Shown here piece by piece: positions 1 to 8,638 of a DNA stretch of 64,000 nt. Under the pieces are notes generated by a model. It searched no databases and was not told where the DNA came from. It worked only from the letters and a program-made list of their open reading frames with translations. Numbering within the stretch: position 1 is the stretch's first letter; every line of letters begins with the position of its first letter. The translations under genes were made by a program, and so were the position numbers. Origin of the DNA: Gemmatimonadota bacterium (GTDB taxonomy: Bacteria; Gemmatimonadota; Gemmatimonadetes; Longimicrobiales; Gaopeijiaceae); NCBI GenBank assembly GCA_021295835.1, contig JAGWBP010000019.1, positions 17,290 to 81,289 on the forward strand, in the 5' to 3' direction.

Positions 1-311
1 CGCGCATCACCCTGCCGACCAAGACGGAGTGCATGTCGGACATGGAGTCGATGATCCACCACTTCAAGCTGATCACCGAGGGGATCCCGGCCCCTGCCGA
101 GGACTGCTGGTTCTCGGTGGAGGGCTCGAAGGGCGAGCTCGGGATGTATGTGGTCGGAGATGGCGGCCCCAAGCCCGTCAGGTGGCGCATCCGCCCGCCT
201 TCGTTCGTGAATCTCTCGGCGATTCCAAAGCTGGCGGAGGGCCACCTCATGGCCGATCTAATCATGATCAATGCCAGCCTGGACATCGTGCTCGGCGAGA
301 TAGACAGGTGA
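1..311 (+). CDS. nuoD: NADH-quinone oxidoreductase subunit D, 3' part
   Basis: C-terminal 102 residues of the 49-kDa subunit of respiratory complex I, which lines the quinone-binding pocket at the base of the peripheral arm. The reading frame is open from base 3 and enters from outside the window. The stretch ECMSDMESMIHHFKLITEG and the C-terminal end LGEIDR are typical of NuoD/NuoCD. The stop TGA overlaps the GTG start of nuoE by four bases (GTGA), so translation is probably coupled. It is the first visible gene of a nuo operon that runs to 11721. Confidence 0.95.
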   Translation, partial: RITLPTKTECMSDMESMIHHFKLITEGIPAPAEDCWFSVEGSKGELGMYVVGDGGPKPVRWRIRPPSFVNLSAIPKLAEGHLMADLIMINASLDIVLGEIDR

Positions 312-970
312 GCGAGGCGCGCTTCAGGAACCCCGGGTGGGCGGGGAACACGGGTGACTTCGAGCTGACCGAGGCGGAGGTGCGGGGAAGCGAGTACGTA
401 GGCCGCCGGTCCCCGGACGGCGGACACCCGTCCGTTGCGCCGAGCCTGCCCTACATGCTCGTGGCGAAGAACCCCGACGCGCCCCTCCTGGAGGGGCCGT
501 ACCGGGAGCGCCTCGGGAAGATCCGGAGCCGCTACCCGACGGCCCGCGCGGCGCTCATTCCGCTTCTCAACATGGCCCAGGAGATCCGCGGCCACATTTC
601 GCCCGCGACGATGAACGAGGTGGCCGGGATACTCGGCCTGAGCGAGGCCTTCGTGAGGGGCGTGGCCACCTTCTACACGATGTACAACAAGCGCCCCGTC
701 GGTCGCTTTCTGGTGCAGGTGTGCACGAACATCTCCTGCAATCTCGCCGGTGCCGACGAGGTGCTGGCGGCCTTCCTCGAGCACACCGAAACGGAGCTGG
801 GCGAGACCTCCGCCGACGGAGACTTCACGGTGGCCGAGGCCGAGTGCCTGGCGGCGTGCGGATTCCCGACCTGCGTCCAGATCAACTCGCGCTACTTCGA
901 GGACGTCTCCCCGGAGGACGTGCCCGCCCTCCTCGCGAGGCTGCGGCGCGAAGTGGACGAGGGGCACTAG
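308..970 (+). CDS. nuoE: NADH-quinone oxidoreductase subunit E
   Basis: 24-kDa subunit of the complex I NADH-oxidising module, binding the N1a [2Fe-2S] cluster. The four cluster cysteines are visible as CTNISC and, about 40 residues later, CLAAC. The GTG at 308 is chosen because it overlaps the nuoD stop. It gives 220 residues, longer than the usual 160-180, with about 50 extra N-terminal residues before the conserved part. An internal ATG at 455 would give 171 residues and is the alternative start. The identity is secure; only the start is uncertain. Confidence 0.93.
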   Translation: MSEARFRNPGWAGNTGDFELTEAEVRGSEYVGRRSPDGGHPSVAPSLPYMLVAKNPDAPLLEGPYRERLGKIRSRYPTARAALIPLLNMAQEIRGHISPATMNEVAGILGLSEAFVRGVATFYTMYNKRPVGRFLVQVCTNISCNLAGADEVLAAFLEHTETELGETSADGDFTVAEAECLAACGFPTCVQINSRYFEDVSPEDVPALLARLRREVDEGH

Positions 971-986
971 GTACTAGATAAGCCCG

Positions 987-2279
987 ATGGCCTACCCCTA
1001 CCTGCACGAGAGCGAGACCCGGGTCCTTAGCGAGGGCTTCGGGGACCCGGAGGCCCGCACCGTGGCCGGGTGGAGGGCGCTCGGCGGCTACCAGGGGATC
1101 GCGCGGGCCTTGGAGATCGGACGCGAGGCGACGATCGACGAGGTGAAGGCGTCGGGTCTCAGGGGGCGGGGCGGGGCGGGCTTTCCGACCGGGCTGAAGT
1201 GGTCCTTCATGCCGAAGGACGCGCGGCGTCCGCACTACCTGCTCTGCAACGCGGACGAATCGGAGCCGGGCACCTTCAAGGATCGCGAGATCATCCGCTG
1301 GACGCCGCACCAACTCATCGAGGGGTGTCTCGTCGGGTCGTACGCCATCGGCGCATCGCACTGCTACATCTACCTGCGCGGCGAGTTCTTCGAGAGCACG
1401 CAGGTGCTGGCGCGGGCGCTGGAGGAGGCGTACGGGGAGGGGCTGGTGGGGAGGGACGTCATGGGGTCGGGGGTCGACATCGACATCACGCTGCACGTCG
1501 GCGCCGGCGCCTACATCTGCGGCGAGGAGACCGGCCTGATGAGCTCGCTGGAGGGGCGCCGGGGGGAGCCTCGCATCAAGCCGCCATTCCCGGCTGCGGT
1601 CGGCGCCTTCGGGATGCCATCCACGATCAACAACGTCGAGACGCTGGCCGCCACTCCCCACATCCTCCGCCACGGTGGCGAGTGGTACCGCCAGTGGGGC
1701 ACCGAGAAGAGCCCCGGGACCAAGCTCTTCTGCGTATCGGGCCATGTGAAGAGGCCCGGCAACTACGAGCTGCCGCTCGGCTTCCCGATGATGGAGCTGA
1801 TCGAGGAGGTCTGCGGCGGCCTAAGCGGTGGCCGCGCACTCAAGGCGGTAATCCCCGGGGGCAGCTCGGTGCCGATCATGAGCGCCGAGGAGTGCGTCGA
1901 GTGCGACCTCTGCTACGAAGGGGTCGAGGCGGCCGGTTCAATGCTCGGTTGCGCCTCGGTGATCGTGATGGACGAGACGACCGATATCGTCAAGCAGGTG
2001 CGCCGCATGGCATACTTCTACGCGCACGAGTCGTGCGGACAGTGCACGCCCTGCCGCGAGGGAACCGCGTGGGCGACCCGCATCCTGCGGCGGATCGAGG
2101 ACGGACGTGGCACGGAGGGCGACCTGGAGACGCTGGTGGAGATATCCGAACAGATGACCGGGACTACGATCTGCGTACTCTCGGACTCCCTCGCGATGCC
2201 GATCATCTCGTCGATCGAGAAGTTCCGCGACGACTACCTCGCCCTGATCCGCAGGGGCGAGCGCCTGGGAGTAGCCTGA
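987..2279 (+). CDS. nuoF: NADH-quinone oxidoreductase subunit F
   Basis: 51-kDa flavoprotein of complex I (430 residues), the site of NADH oxidation, carrying FMN and the N3 [4Fe-4S] cluster. The glycine-rich nucleotide/FMN loop RGRGGAGFPTGLKW lies near residue 55 and is followed by CNADESEPGTFKDR. Near residue 350 the cluster motif ESCGQCTPCREG supplies three cysteines, and a fourth lies in TTICVLSD. The length is normal for the family. It starts 16 bases after nuoE with no clear Shine-Dalgarno, and its TGA shares one base with the nuoG ATG, in keeping with a single operon transcript. Confidence 0.97.
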   Translation: MAYPYLHESETRVLSEGFGDPEARTVAGWRALGGYQGIARALEIGREATIDEVKASGLRGRGGAGFPTGLKWSFMPKDARRPHYLLCNADESEPGTFKDREIIRWTPHQLIEGCLVGSYAIGASHCYIYLRGEFFESTQVLARALEEAYGEGLVGRDVMGSGVDIDITLHVGAGAYICGEETGLMSSLEGRRGEPRIKPPFPAAVGAFGMPSTINNVETLAATPHILRHGGEWYRQWGTEKSPGTKLFCVSGHVKRPGNYELPLGFPMMELIEEVCGGLSGGRALKAVIPGGSSVPIMSAEECVECDLCYEGVEAAGSMLGCASVIVMDETTDIVKQVRRMAYFYAHESCGQCTPCREGTAWATRILRRIEDGRGTEGDLETLVEISEQMTGTTICVLSDSLAMPIISSIEKFRDDYLALIRRGERLGVA

Positions 2280-3868
2280 TGCGCACGGTCACCCTGACGA
2301 TCGACGGCGCCGAGGTCACGGTGCCGAAGGGGACGTCGCTCCTGCAGGCGGCCGAGGGGCTCGGGATCGATGTGCCGCACTACTGCTACCACCCCGGACT
2401 CACCGCCCCGGCCCAGTGCCGCATCTGCCTCGTCGAGGTGGAGGGTGCCCGCAAGCTGCAGCCGTCGTGCGTGACGATGGCCGAGGACGGCCAGGTCGTG
2501 CGCACCGACAGCGACGCGGCGCTCCGGATGCGCAAGGGCGTGCTCGAATTCTACCTTGTGAACCACCCGCTCGACTGCCCGATCTGCGACATGTCCGGGG
2601 AGTGCAAGCTCCAGGACTACGTCTTCGAGGAGGGCAGGGAGCGGGGCCGGGGCCGCGAGCCGAAGCGCGTTTTCGGACGCGACGACTTCGGCGGAGACGT
2701 CCTCTACTACGGCGACCGCTGCGTGATGTGCACCCGCTGCGTGCGTTTCATGGACGAGGTGGCCCGCGACTCGCGCCTCACGGTGGTCGAGCGGGGTAGC
2801 CGCGCCGTCATCGACACCTTCTTCGAGGAGGGCCTCGAGGGGTCGCCCTTCGCTGGCAACGTGGTGGACATCTGCCCGGTGGGGGCCCTGGTCTCGAAGG
2901 ACTTCCTGCACAAGGCCCGCGCCTGGGACCTCGACCACACGCCGTCGGTCTGCACGAGCTGCAGCCAGGGGTGCAACATCGAGCTGCACACCCGCGACAA
3001 CCTGGTGCAGCGACTCAAGCCCCGCGCCAACCACGAGGTCAACGGCCACTGGATGTGCGACTACGGCCGGGCCAACTACGAGTGGTACAATTGGGCGGGG
3101 CGACTCGAGGAGCCGTCCACGGGGCGAGGGGAGGAGCGCAGGGGAGCGGACTGGAAGTCGGCGCTCGAGCACCTCTTCGTCCGTCTCGGCGAGCTCGCCG
3201 GGACGGAGGTGCGGGTCGTGGGCTCCCCGTCGGCCTCGGTCGAGGCGCTGGGGGCGCTCCTTGCCTTGGCCGAGGCGGCTGGGCGGGCGACGTCGGGGGT
3301 CTATCGCTCCCGCCGGGCCGAGAGCGAGGATCCGATGCCGGGCTTCCCGCTCCTGGTTCGCCGCCGGGACCTTGCCGCCAACGTGGACGGGGCCCGGCTG
3401 CTGGGGTTCGAGCGGGTCGGCGACGACGAGGCTACCGGCGGTCTCGAGGAGGTGGCCGCCCACGACGGCATCGTCCTGGTGCTGGGCGACGAGCTCGTCG
3501 ATCAGGGTGCCGACTTCGGCGGCGAAGCCGCGCTCTACGTCTACCTGGGGCACTTCGATTCGCCCGCCGCCGGGAACGCCGACTTCGTGCTCCCGATCAC
3601 CACGGCCGCCGAGGAGGAGGGCACCTTCGTGAATGCGCAGGGCCGGGTGCAGCGCTACTGGCAGGGGCTCCAGCCCCCGGGGGCGGCGCGTCCCGCGTGG
3701 CTGGTGCTCGGGGCGCTGGCGGGTGCGCTGGCGGGCGGCGGCACGCCGGCCAGCGCGGCGGAGAGCTTCGCCGCCGCGGCCGCCACGCACGCCCCCCTGG
3801 AGGGGCTGAGCTACGAGGCGCTCGGCGAGGTCGGCGCGGCTCTGGCTGCGGAGGCCGCCCATGGGTGA
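2279..3868 (+). CDS. nuoG: NADH-quinone oxidoreductase subunit G, short form
   Basis: Iron-sulfur electron wire of complex I. The ferredoxin-like domain binds [2Fe-2S] through C36, C47, C50 and a later Cys. The His-Cys cluster motif HPLDCPICDMSGEC follows, then the N4 cluster set CVMCTRC with DICPVGAL. A further Cx2Cx3Cx27C set (CTSCSQGC ... WMC) matches the N7 cluster found in only some bacteria. After this the molybdopterin-type domain is much reduced: the protein is 529 residues, against roughly 700-900 in many NuoG, and keeps only a C-terminal piece around NADFVLPITTAAEEEGTF. The ATG shares a base with the nuoF stop, and the 3' end overlaps nuoH by 8 bases. Confidence 0.94.
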   Translation: MRTVTLTIDGAEVTVPKGTSLLQAAEGLGIDVPHYCYHPGLTAPAQCRICLVEVEGARKLQPSCVTMAEDGQVVRTDSDAALRMRKGVLEFYLVNHPLDCPICDMSGECKLQDYVFEEGRERGRGREPKRVFGRDDFGGDVLYYGDRCVMCTRCVRFMDEVARDSRLTVVERGSRAVIDTFFEEGLEGSPFAGNVVDICPVGALVSKDFLHKARAWDLDHTPSVCTSCSQGCNIELHTRDNLVQRLKPRANHEVNGHWMCDYGRANYEWYNWAGRLEEPSTGRGEERRGADWKSALEHLFVRLGELAGTEVRVVGSPSASVEALGALLALAEAAGRATSGVYRSRRAESEDPMPGFPLLVRRRDLAANVDGARLLGFERVGDDEATGGLEEVAAHDGIVLVLGDELVDQGADFGGEAALYVYLGHFDSPAAGNADFVLPITTAAEEEGTFVNAQGRVQRYWQGLQPPGAARPAWLVLGALAGALAGGGTPASAAESFAAAAATHAPLEGLSYEALGEVGAALAAEAAHG

Positions 3869-4925
3869 GATGCAGGAGCTCACGACCTTCTGGTTCGTGA
3901 CGATCGCGGCCGTCAAGGTGGTGGCGGTATTCACCGTTGTGATGGTGGTGGTGGCGTACATGACGCTCGCCGAGCGCCGGGTCTCTGCCTCCATCCAGGA
4001 CCGCCTGGGCCCGAACCGGGTCGGCCCCTTCGGGCTCCTGCAGCCCATCGCCGACGGGATCAAGAACATCATCAAGGAAGAGACGATGCCCGGCACCGCG
4101 GCGAAGTTCTACTTCGTCCTCGGGCCGGCCCTTGCGATAATGCCCGCTCTCGTGACGATCGCGGTCATCCCCTTTGCGGCGCCGCTGCCAACGCCCGTGG
4201 GGACGGTGGACATGGTGGTGGCCGACGTGCCGATCGGGGTGCTCTACATCCTCGCCCTCTCGTCGCTGGCGGTTTACGGAGTGGTGCTCTCCGGGTGGGC
4301 GTCGAACAACAAGTACGCCTTTTTGGGCGGGCTTCGCGCCTCGGCCCAGATGATCTCCTACGAGGTGGCGCTCGGGCTCAGCCTCATCGCGGTGCTCCTC
4401 CTCGTCGGCAACGTCACGCTCACCGAGGCGGTCTGGCGGCAGCAGCAGCTCGGCCTCTGGTTCGTATTCCCGCTCTCGCTCGCCTTCATATTCTTCCTCA
4501 TCTCGGCGCTGGCGGAGACCAACCGGCTTCCCTTCGACATGCCCGAGGCGGAGTCGGAGCTGATCACGGGGTATCACACCGAGTACTCCGCGATGAAGTT
4601 CTCGATGTTCTTCATCGCCGAATACGCCCATGTGGTCACGGCGTCCGCGCTCCTGGCGACGCTCTTCCTCGGCGGGTGGGACATACCCTTCTGGACGGGC
4701 GACGACATGTATCGCCACGAGTCGGGATGGATACGCGGCTTCGACGAGGCGGGCGCCCCGATCCCGGCGACTCCGAGCGTGCTGATCACCCTGCTTACCC
4801 TGGCCGCCTTCTCGGTCAAGACGGGTTTCTTCCTGCTCCTCTACATCTGGATCCGGTGGACGCTGCCGCGCTTCCGCTACGACCAGGTCATGCACCTGGG
4901 GTGGAAGGTGCTGCTGCCATGCTGA
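3861..4925 (+). CDS. nuoH: NADH-quinone oxidoreductase subunit H
   Basis: Membrane subunit of complex I (354 residues, multiple hydrophobic helices) that forms the quinone entry channel next to NuoB/D/I. The cytoplasmic-loop signatures are SIQDRLGPNRVGP near residue 45 and AETNRLPFDMPEAESEL followed by GYHTEYS near residue 215, which carry the conserved charged residues of the E-channel. The start ATG lies inside the end of nuoG. The last bases overlap the ATG of the following small ORF. Confidence 0.97.
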   Translation: MGEMQELTTFWFVTIAAVKVVAVFTVVMVVVAYMTLAERRVSASIQDRLGPNRVGPFGLLQPIADGIKNIIKEETMPGTAAKFYFVLGPALAIMPALVTIAVIPFAAPLPTPVGTVDMVVADVPIGVLYILALSSLAVYGVVLSGWASNNKYAFLGGLRASAQMISYEVALGLSLIAVLLLVGNVTLTEAVWRQQQLGLWFVFPLSLAFIFFLISALAETNRLPFDMPEAESELITGYHTEYSAMKFSMFFIAEYAHVVTASALLATLFLGGWDIPFWTGDDMYRHESGWIRGFDEAGAPIPATPSVLITLLTLAAFSVKTGFFLLLYIWIRWTLPRFRYDQVMHLGWKVLLPC

Positions 4926-5128
4926 TCGCCGGGACAATGCTGGTGCTCGACCAACTGGGCGTCCCCTTCGGGATGCTCTACGGAGGGGTGCTGACGGTCG
5001 TGAGCGGGATTACGACGCTTGCATTCCTCTTCTTCGTGGACCGCGACCGGGTCATTGCGGGGGCGCATCGCCGGAGAGTTGCGAGGAGTCCCGTCGCGGA
5101 CCCGGACGCGCTCGGTCCAGGAGGCTAG
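4919..5128 (+). CDS. small single-pass membrane protein between nuoH and nuoI
   Basis: A 69-residue protein I do not recognise. Its ATG lies within the last codons of nuoH (7-base overlap), and its stop TAG ends one base before the nuoI ATG, so it sits exactly in the operon with coupled spacing. Residues about 18-45 form one hydrophobic helix (GMLYGGVLTVVSGITTLAFL), followed by a basic, Pro/Arg-rich tail. Complex I normally has no gene here. It could be an accessory or assembly subunit, or a fortuitous reading frame. The perfect spacing at both ends and the clear membrane helix favour a real gene. Its nuoI-proximal end also carries the Shine-Dalgarno AGGAGG for nuoI. Confidence 0.55.
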   Translation: MLIAGTMLVLDQLGVPFGMLYGGVLTVVSGITTLAFLFFVDRDRVIAGAHRRRVARSPVADPDALGPGG

Positions 5129-5129
5129 G

Positions 5130-5630
5130 ATGTCGATTTCGGTCAAGGTGATGAAGCGGCCCGAGGCGGGGCGCACCTCGTACATGCGAGCGACGCTCAG
5201 GGGGATGAGCCTCACCCTCAGGCACCTCGTCCGCCCCAGGAGCGTGACGCTCGAGTACCCGGAGGAGCAGCCCGACCTGCACCCCCGCTGGCGCGGCACG
5301 CACCGCATGGAGGTGCACGCCGACGGCCGCCCCAAGTGCGTCGCCTGCGGCCTCTGCCCGACGGTCTGTCCCGCCAACTGCATTCGCCTTGTGGGTGGCG
5401 AGGACGACCAGGGCAACCGCTACCCGATCGTCTACGAGATCGACGAATTCCGCTGCATCTTCTGCGGGATGTGCCAGGAGGTCTGCCCGGTCGAGGCGAT
5501 TCACGTCGGCCAGCACTTCGAGAACGCGGAGTACACCCGCGATCGCTTCGTCTACGACCTGGACCGCCTGATGGAGCAGGACCACCCGGTCACCGAGCTC
5601 TGGGATCCGAGCGACCCTCGGTCCGAATGA
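5130..5630 (+). CDS. nuoI: NADH-quinone oxidoreductase subunit I
   Basis: 23-kDa ferredoxin-type subunit of complex I (166 residues) holding the N6a and N6b [4Fe-4S] clusters that pass electrons to N2 and quinone. Two classical motifs are visible, CVACGLCPTVCPANC near residue 70 and CIFCGMCQEVCPVEA near residue 110. The start is supported by AGGAGG at 5119-5124 just upstream. The stop overlaps the nuoJ ATG (ATGA). The length is normal. Confidence 0.97.
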   Translation: MSISVKVMKRPEAGRTSYMRATLRGMSLTLRHLVRPRSVTLEYPEEQPDLHPRWRGTHRMEVHADGRPKCVACGLCPTVCPANCIRLVGGEDDQGNRYPIVYEIDEFRCIFCGMCQEVCPVEAIHVGQHFENAEYTRDRFVYDLDRLMEQDHPVTELWDPSDPRSE

Positions 5631-6175
5631 CCGACACCCTCTTCGTCCTCTTCGCCGTGGTGTCGGTCGGCGGCGCAGTCGGCGTCGTGACCGGCCGCAG
5701 CCCGGTGGCGAGCCTCCTCTTCATGGTGGCGACGCTCGCCAGTCTCGCCGGCATCTACGTCCTCTTCGAAGCGCACTTCCTGGCCGCGATCCAGGTATTG
5801 ATCTACGCAGGCGCGATCATGGTGCTCTTCCTCTTCGTGATCATGCTCCTGAACCTCGGTCACGACTACCGCGCCGACCTCAAGTTCGGGTCGTGGTCGC
5901 TCCTCTCGGTCGTCGTGGTGGGGCTGACCGCGAGCGTGCTGGTGCAGGGCATCACGGGGTCCGAAGCCGACGACTTCGGCGGCCACCTGGCCGACCCCGC
6001 CGCGGCTGCCGCCATCGACCTTGCGGTGGCCGAGAAGGGCGCGGTGGGCGCGATCGCCGATCCGCTCTTCACCGACTACGTGGTCGCCTTCGAGGTGATA
6101 GGACTCCTCCTCCTTGTCGCGATCGTCGCCGCGGTCGTGCTGGCCAAGCCACGAGGCGGGAGCGAAGGCGCCTGA
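5627..6175 (+). CDS. nuoJ: NADH-quinone oxidoreductase subunit J
   Basis: Small membrane subunit of complex I (182 residues) with about five hydrophobic helices; it belongs to the region linking the E-channel to the antiporter-like subunits. Helix 3 carries the family pattern AAIQVLIYAGAIMVLFLFVI, whose pi-bulge region is conserved in NuoJ/ND6. The ATG overlaps the nuoI stop, and nuoK starts one base after the stop. Confidence 0.95.
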   Translation: MTDTLFVLFAVVSVGGAVGVVTGRSPVASLLFMVATLASLAGIYVLFEAHFLAAIQVLIYAGAIMVLFLFVIMLLNLGHDYRADLKFGSWSLLSVVVVGLTASVLVQGITGSEADDFGGHLADPAAAAAIDLAVAEKGAVGAIADPLFTDYVVAFEVIGLLLLVAIVAAVVLAKPRGGSEGA

Positions 6176-6176
6176 C

Positions 6177-6470
6177 ATGCTCGTGCCTGCGATCTACCTG
6201 AGCGCGGCCCTCTTCGCGATCGGCACCCTGGGCGTGATCGTGCGCAGGAACGCCATCATCATATTCCTCTGCATCGAGCTGCAGTTGAATGCGGTCAACC
6301 TGGCCTTCGTGGCGCTCTCGCGGCATGTGGGGATCGAGGGGCAGATCTACGTCTTCTTCGTCATGACGGTGGCCGCCGCCGAGGCGGCCGTCGGGCTGGC
6401 GATCATCATCTCGATCTTCAGGCACTACGAGACGGTGAACGTCGACAAGTTCAACCTGCTGAAGTGGTGA
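6177..6470 (+). CDS. nuoK: NADH-quinone oxidoreductase subunit K
   Basis: Three-helix membrane subunit of complex I (97 residues, family about 100). The first conserved membrane glutamate is in FLCIELQLNAVNLAF and the second in VAAAEAAVGLAI; both glutamates belong to the proton path. It lies one base downstream of nuoJ and four bases upstream of nuoL in the same operon. Confidence 0.97.
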   Translation: MLVPAIYLSAALFAIGTLGVIVRRNAIIIFLCIELQLNAVNLAFVALSRHVGIEGQIYVFFVMTVAAAEAAVGLAIIISIFRHYETVNVDKFNLLKW

Positions 6471-6474
6471 CGCG

Positions 6475-8631
6475 ATGACTTCCGCAGCCCTCGCGCATGC
6501 GGCCGATGGGGTAGTCGCGGCCGACGGGTGGGCACCGGTGCTGCCGGGCTTCATGGTGCTGCTGCCGCTCCTCGGATTCGTGCTGAACGGCCTCCTGGCG
6601 CTCCGGTCGGCGCGCGCCTCCTCGGCGGCGCTACGGGCGGGACGCGACTGGACGCCCCTCGTGGACGACCGGCGGCCAGCTACCCACACGCTCCCCACCT
6701 GGATCGGCCCCGGCGTTATGGCGCTGGCCTTCGGCCTGGCGCTGCTCAACTTCCTGGGGATGCCCGCCGAGATGCACGATCCGGTCGTGCGCTCCTACTG
6801 GGGCTGGGTTGTGACGGGCGATCTGCGCATCGACGCGGCGTTGCAGCTCGACCAGTTGTCGATGCTCATGACTCTGGTCGTTACCGGGGTAGGGTTTCTG
6901 ATCCATCTCTTTAGCGTCGGCTACATGCGCGACGACCCCGGGTACCCGCGTTACTTCGCCTACCTGAACCTCTTCGTCTTCTTCATGCTGGTGCTGGTCC
7001 TGGGCTCCAGCTTCGCGACCATGTTCGTGGGGTGGGAGGGGGTGGGGCTCTGCTCGTACCTGCTGATCGGCTACTGGTTCAGCGACCGGGAGAAGTCGGA
7101 CGCCGGCAAGAAGGCCTTCATCGTCAACCGCATTGGCGACGTCGGCTTCCTGCTGGCGATGTTCCTCATCTTCGGAGCGTTCGGCACCCTCGACTTCGCG
7201 CCCGTCTTTGCCGGTGCCGAAGGACAGCTTGCGGCGGGTGGCGCCATCGTCACCGCAATCACGCTCCTCCTCCTCCTCGGGGCGGCGGGCAAGAGCGCCC
7301 AGCTTCCGCTCCATATCTGGCTGCCGGACGCCATGGCCGGGCCCACGCCCGTCTCGGCGCTCATCCACGCGGCCACCATGGTCACCGCGGGCGTCTACAT
7401 GGTCGTGCGCTCCTCGATCCTGTACTCGCTGGCGCCGACGAGCCAGGCGGTCGTTGCCGGGGTGGGAGTGCTCACCGCCCTGGTCGCGGCCACGATCGCG
7501 CTCCAGCAGTACGACATCAAGAAGGTGCTGGCGTACTCGACGATCTCGCAGCTCGGCTTCATGTTCCTGGCGGCCGGGGTCGGGGCCTACACCGCCGCGA
7601 TCTTCCACCTCGTCACGCACGCCTTCTTCAAGGCGCTGCTCTTCCTGGGCGCGGGTGCCGTCATTCACTCCATGCACCGCGCGGCCCACCGTTCGCACGG
7701 CGACTTCGACGAGCAGGACATGCGCAATATGGGGGGACTGAGGCGACACATGCCGGTCACCTGCGCCGTAATGTGGGTGGCCACCCTGGCGATCGCGGGG
7801 ATCTGGCCCCTCGCCGGCTTCTTCTCGAAGGACGAGATCATCTGGTACGCGGCGGCGTGGGCGGGTGCGGAGTCCAACCCCTTTGCGGGGCCCTACACGG
7901 CCTTCTGGGCCTTGGCGCTGCTCTCCGCGCTCCTGACCGCATTCTACATGGCCCGCCTCATGGTCATGACCTTCCACGGGGAGGGCCGCACCGGGGAGGA
8001 CGCCCGACGCCACCTTCACGAGGCCCCTGGCGTGATGACCGTGCCCCTCGTAGCTCTGGCCGTTCTATCGGTGTTCGGAGGGTGGATCAACGTGCCCGAG
8101 GTCCTGCGGAGCTCCTTCGCGGGGCTCTTCGGTGCGCTGCCAATGACCGAATGGCTGCACCACTGGCTCCATCCGATCACCTACGCAGCCACATCGATTC
8201 AGGTTGCAGGATTCGGCGAGGCGGCGAAGCACTCGCCGCTTGGGGGCGGCGAAGCGACGTGGGCTCTGATCTCGACTCTGGCGGCCGCCGCCGTGGTGGC
8301 GGTGGCGGTGCGGCTGGTGGGGTCGCGCAAGTTCCAGCCAGCCTCGCTCGACAGTGGACCGGAGGGCGGGCTCCGCCTGGCGCTCTACAACAAGTGGTAC
8401 TTCGACGAGCTCTACGACGCCGTTGTGGTACGTCCAGTGGTGGCGCTCTCCAGGTGGTGCTGGCGAGCGGTCGACAATCGGGTGATCGACGGGTTCGTCA
8501 ACATGACCGGGAGCGCGGCCCGCCTGGCCGGCTGGACGACAAGCCTATTTCAGACCGGTCAGGTGAACATGTACGCCTTCGTGCTGACTCTGGGGATCCT
8601 CTGCTTCCTGGGTGCGGCGGTTCTCCTGTGA
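6475..8631 (+). CDS. nuoL: NADH-quinone oxidoreductase subunit L
   Basis: Largest antiporter-like proton pump of complex I (718 residues, many transmembrane helices), including the long C-terminal region expected to form the lateral helix. The diagnostic stretch KSAQLPLHIWLPDAMAGPTP is followed by VSALIHAATMVTAGVYM, with the key membrane lysine and histidines. An MFVGWEGVGLCSYLLIGYW segment marks the other half-channel. The N-terminal 20 residues are more polar than usual. The start ATG lies four bases after nuoK. Confidence 0.97.
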   Translation: MTSAALAHAADGVVAADGWAPVLPGFMVLLPLLGFVLNGLLALRSARASSAALRAGRDWTPLVDDRRPATHTLPTWIGPGVMALAFGLALLNFLGMPAEMHDPVVRSYWGWVVTGDLRIDAALQLDQLSMLMTLVVTGVGFLIHLFSVGYMRDDPGYPRYFAYLNLFVFFMLVLVLGSSFATMFVGWEGVGLCSYLLIGYWFSDREKSDAGKKAFIVNRIGDVGFLLAMFLIFGAFGTLDFAPVFAGAEGQLAAGGAIVTAITLLLLLGAAGKSAQLPLHIWLPDAMAGPTPVSALIHAATMVTAGVYMVVRSSILYSLAPTSQAVVAGVGVLTALVAATIALQQYDIKKVLAYSTISQLGFMFLAAGVGAYTAAIFHLVTHAFFKALLFLGAGAVIHSMHRAAHRSHGDFDEQDMRNMGGLRRHMPVTCAVMWVATLAIAGIWPLAGFFSKDEIIWYAAAWAGAESNPFAGPYTAFWALALLSALLTAFYMARLMVMTFHGEGRTGEDARRHLHEAPGVMTVPLVALAVLSVFGGWINVPEVLRSSFAGLFGALPMTEWLHHWLHPITYAATSIQVAGFGEAAKHSPLGGGEATWALISTLAAAAVVAVAVRLVGSRKFQPASLDSGPEGGLRLALYNKWYFDELYDAVVVRPVVALSRWCWRAVDNRVIDGFVNMTGSAARLAGWTTSLFQTGQVNMYAFVLTLGILCFLGAAVLL

Positions 8632-8638
8632 GGGCGCG

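Noticed and set aside
2234..4096. Long minus-strand open frame (about 620 codons) opposite nuoG/nuoH
   Set aside because: Arg/Pro/Glu-rich low-complexity translation typical of the antisense of high-GC genes; no motif, and the plus strand is clearly complex I.
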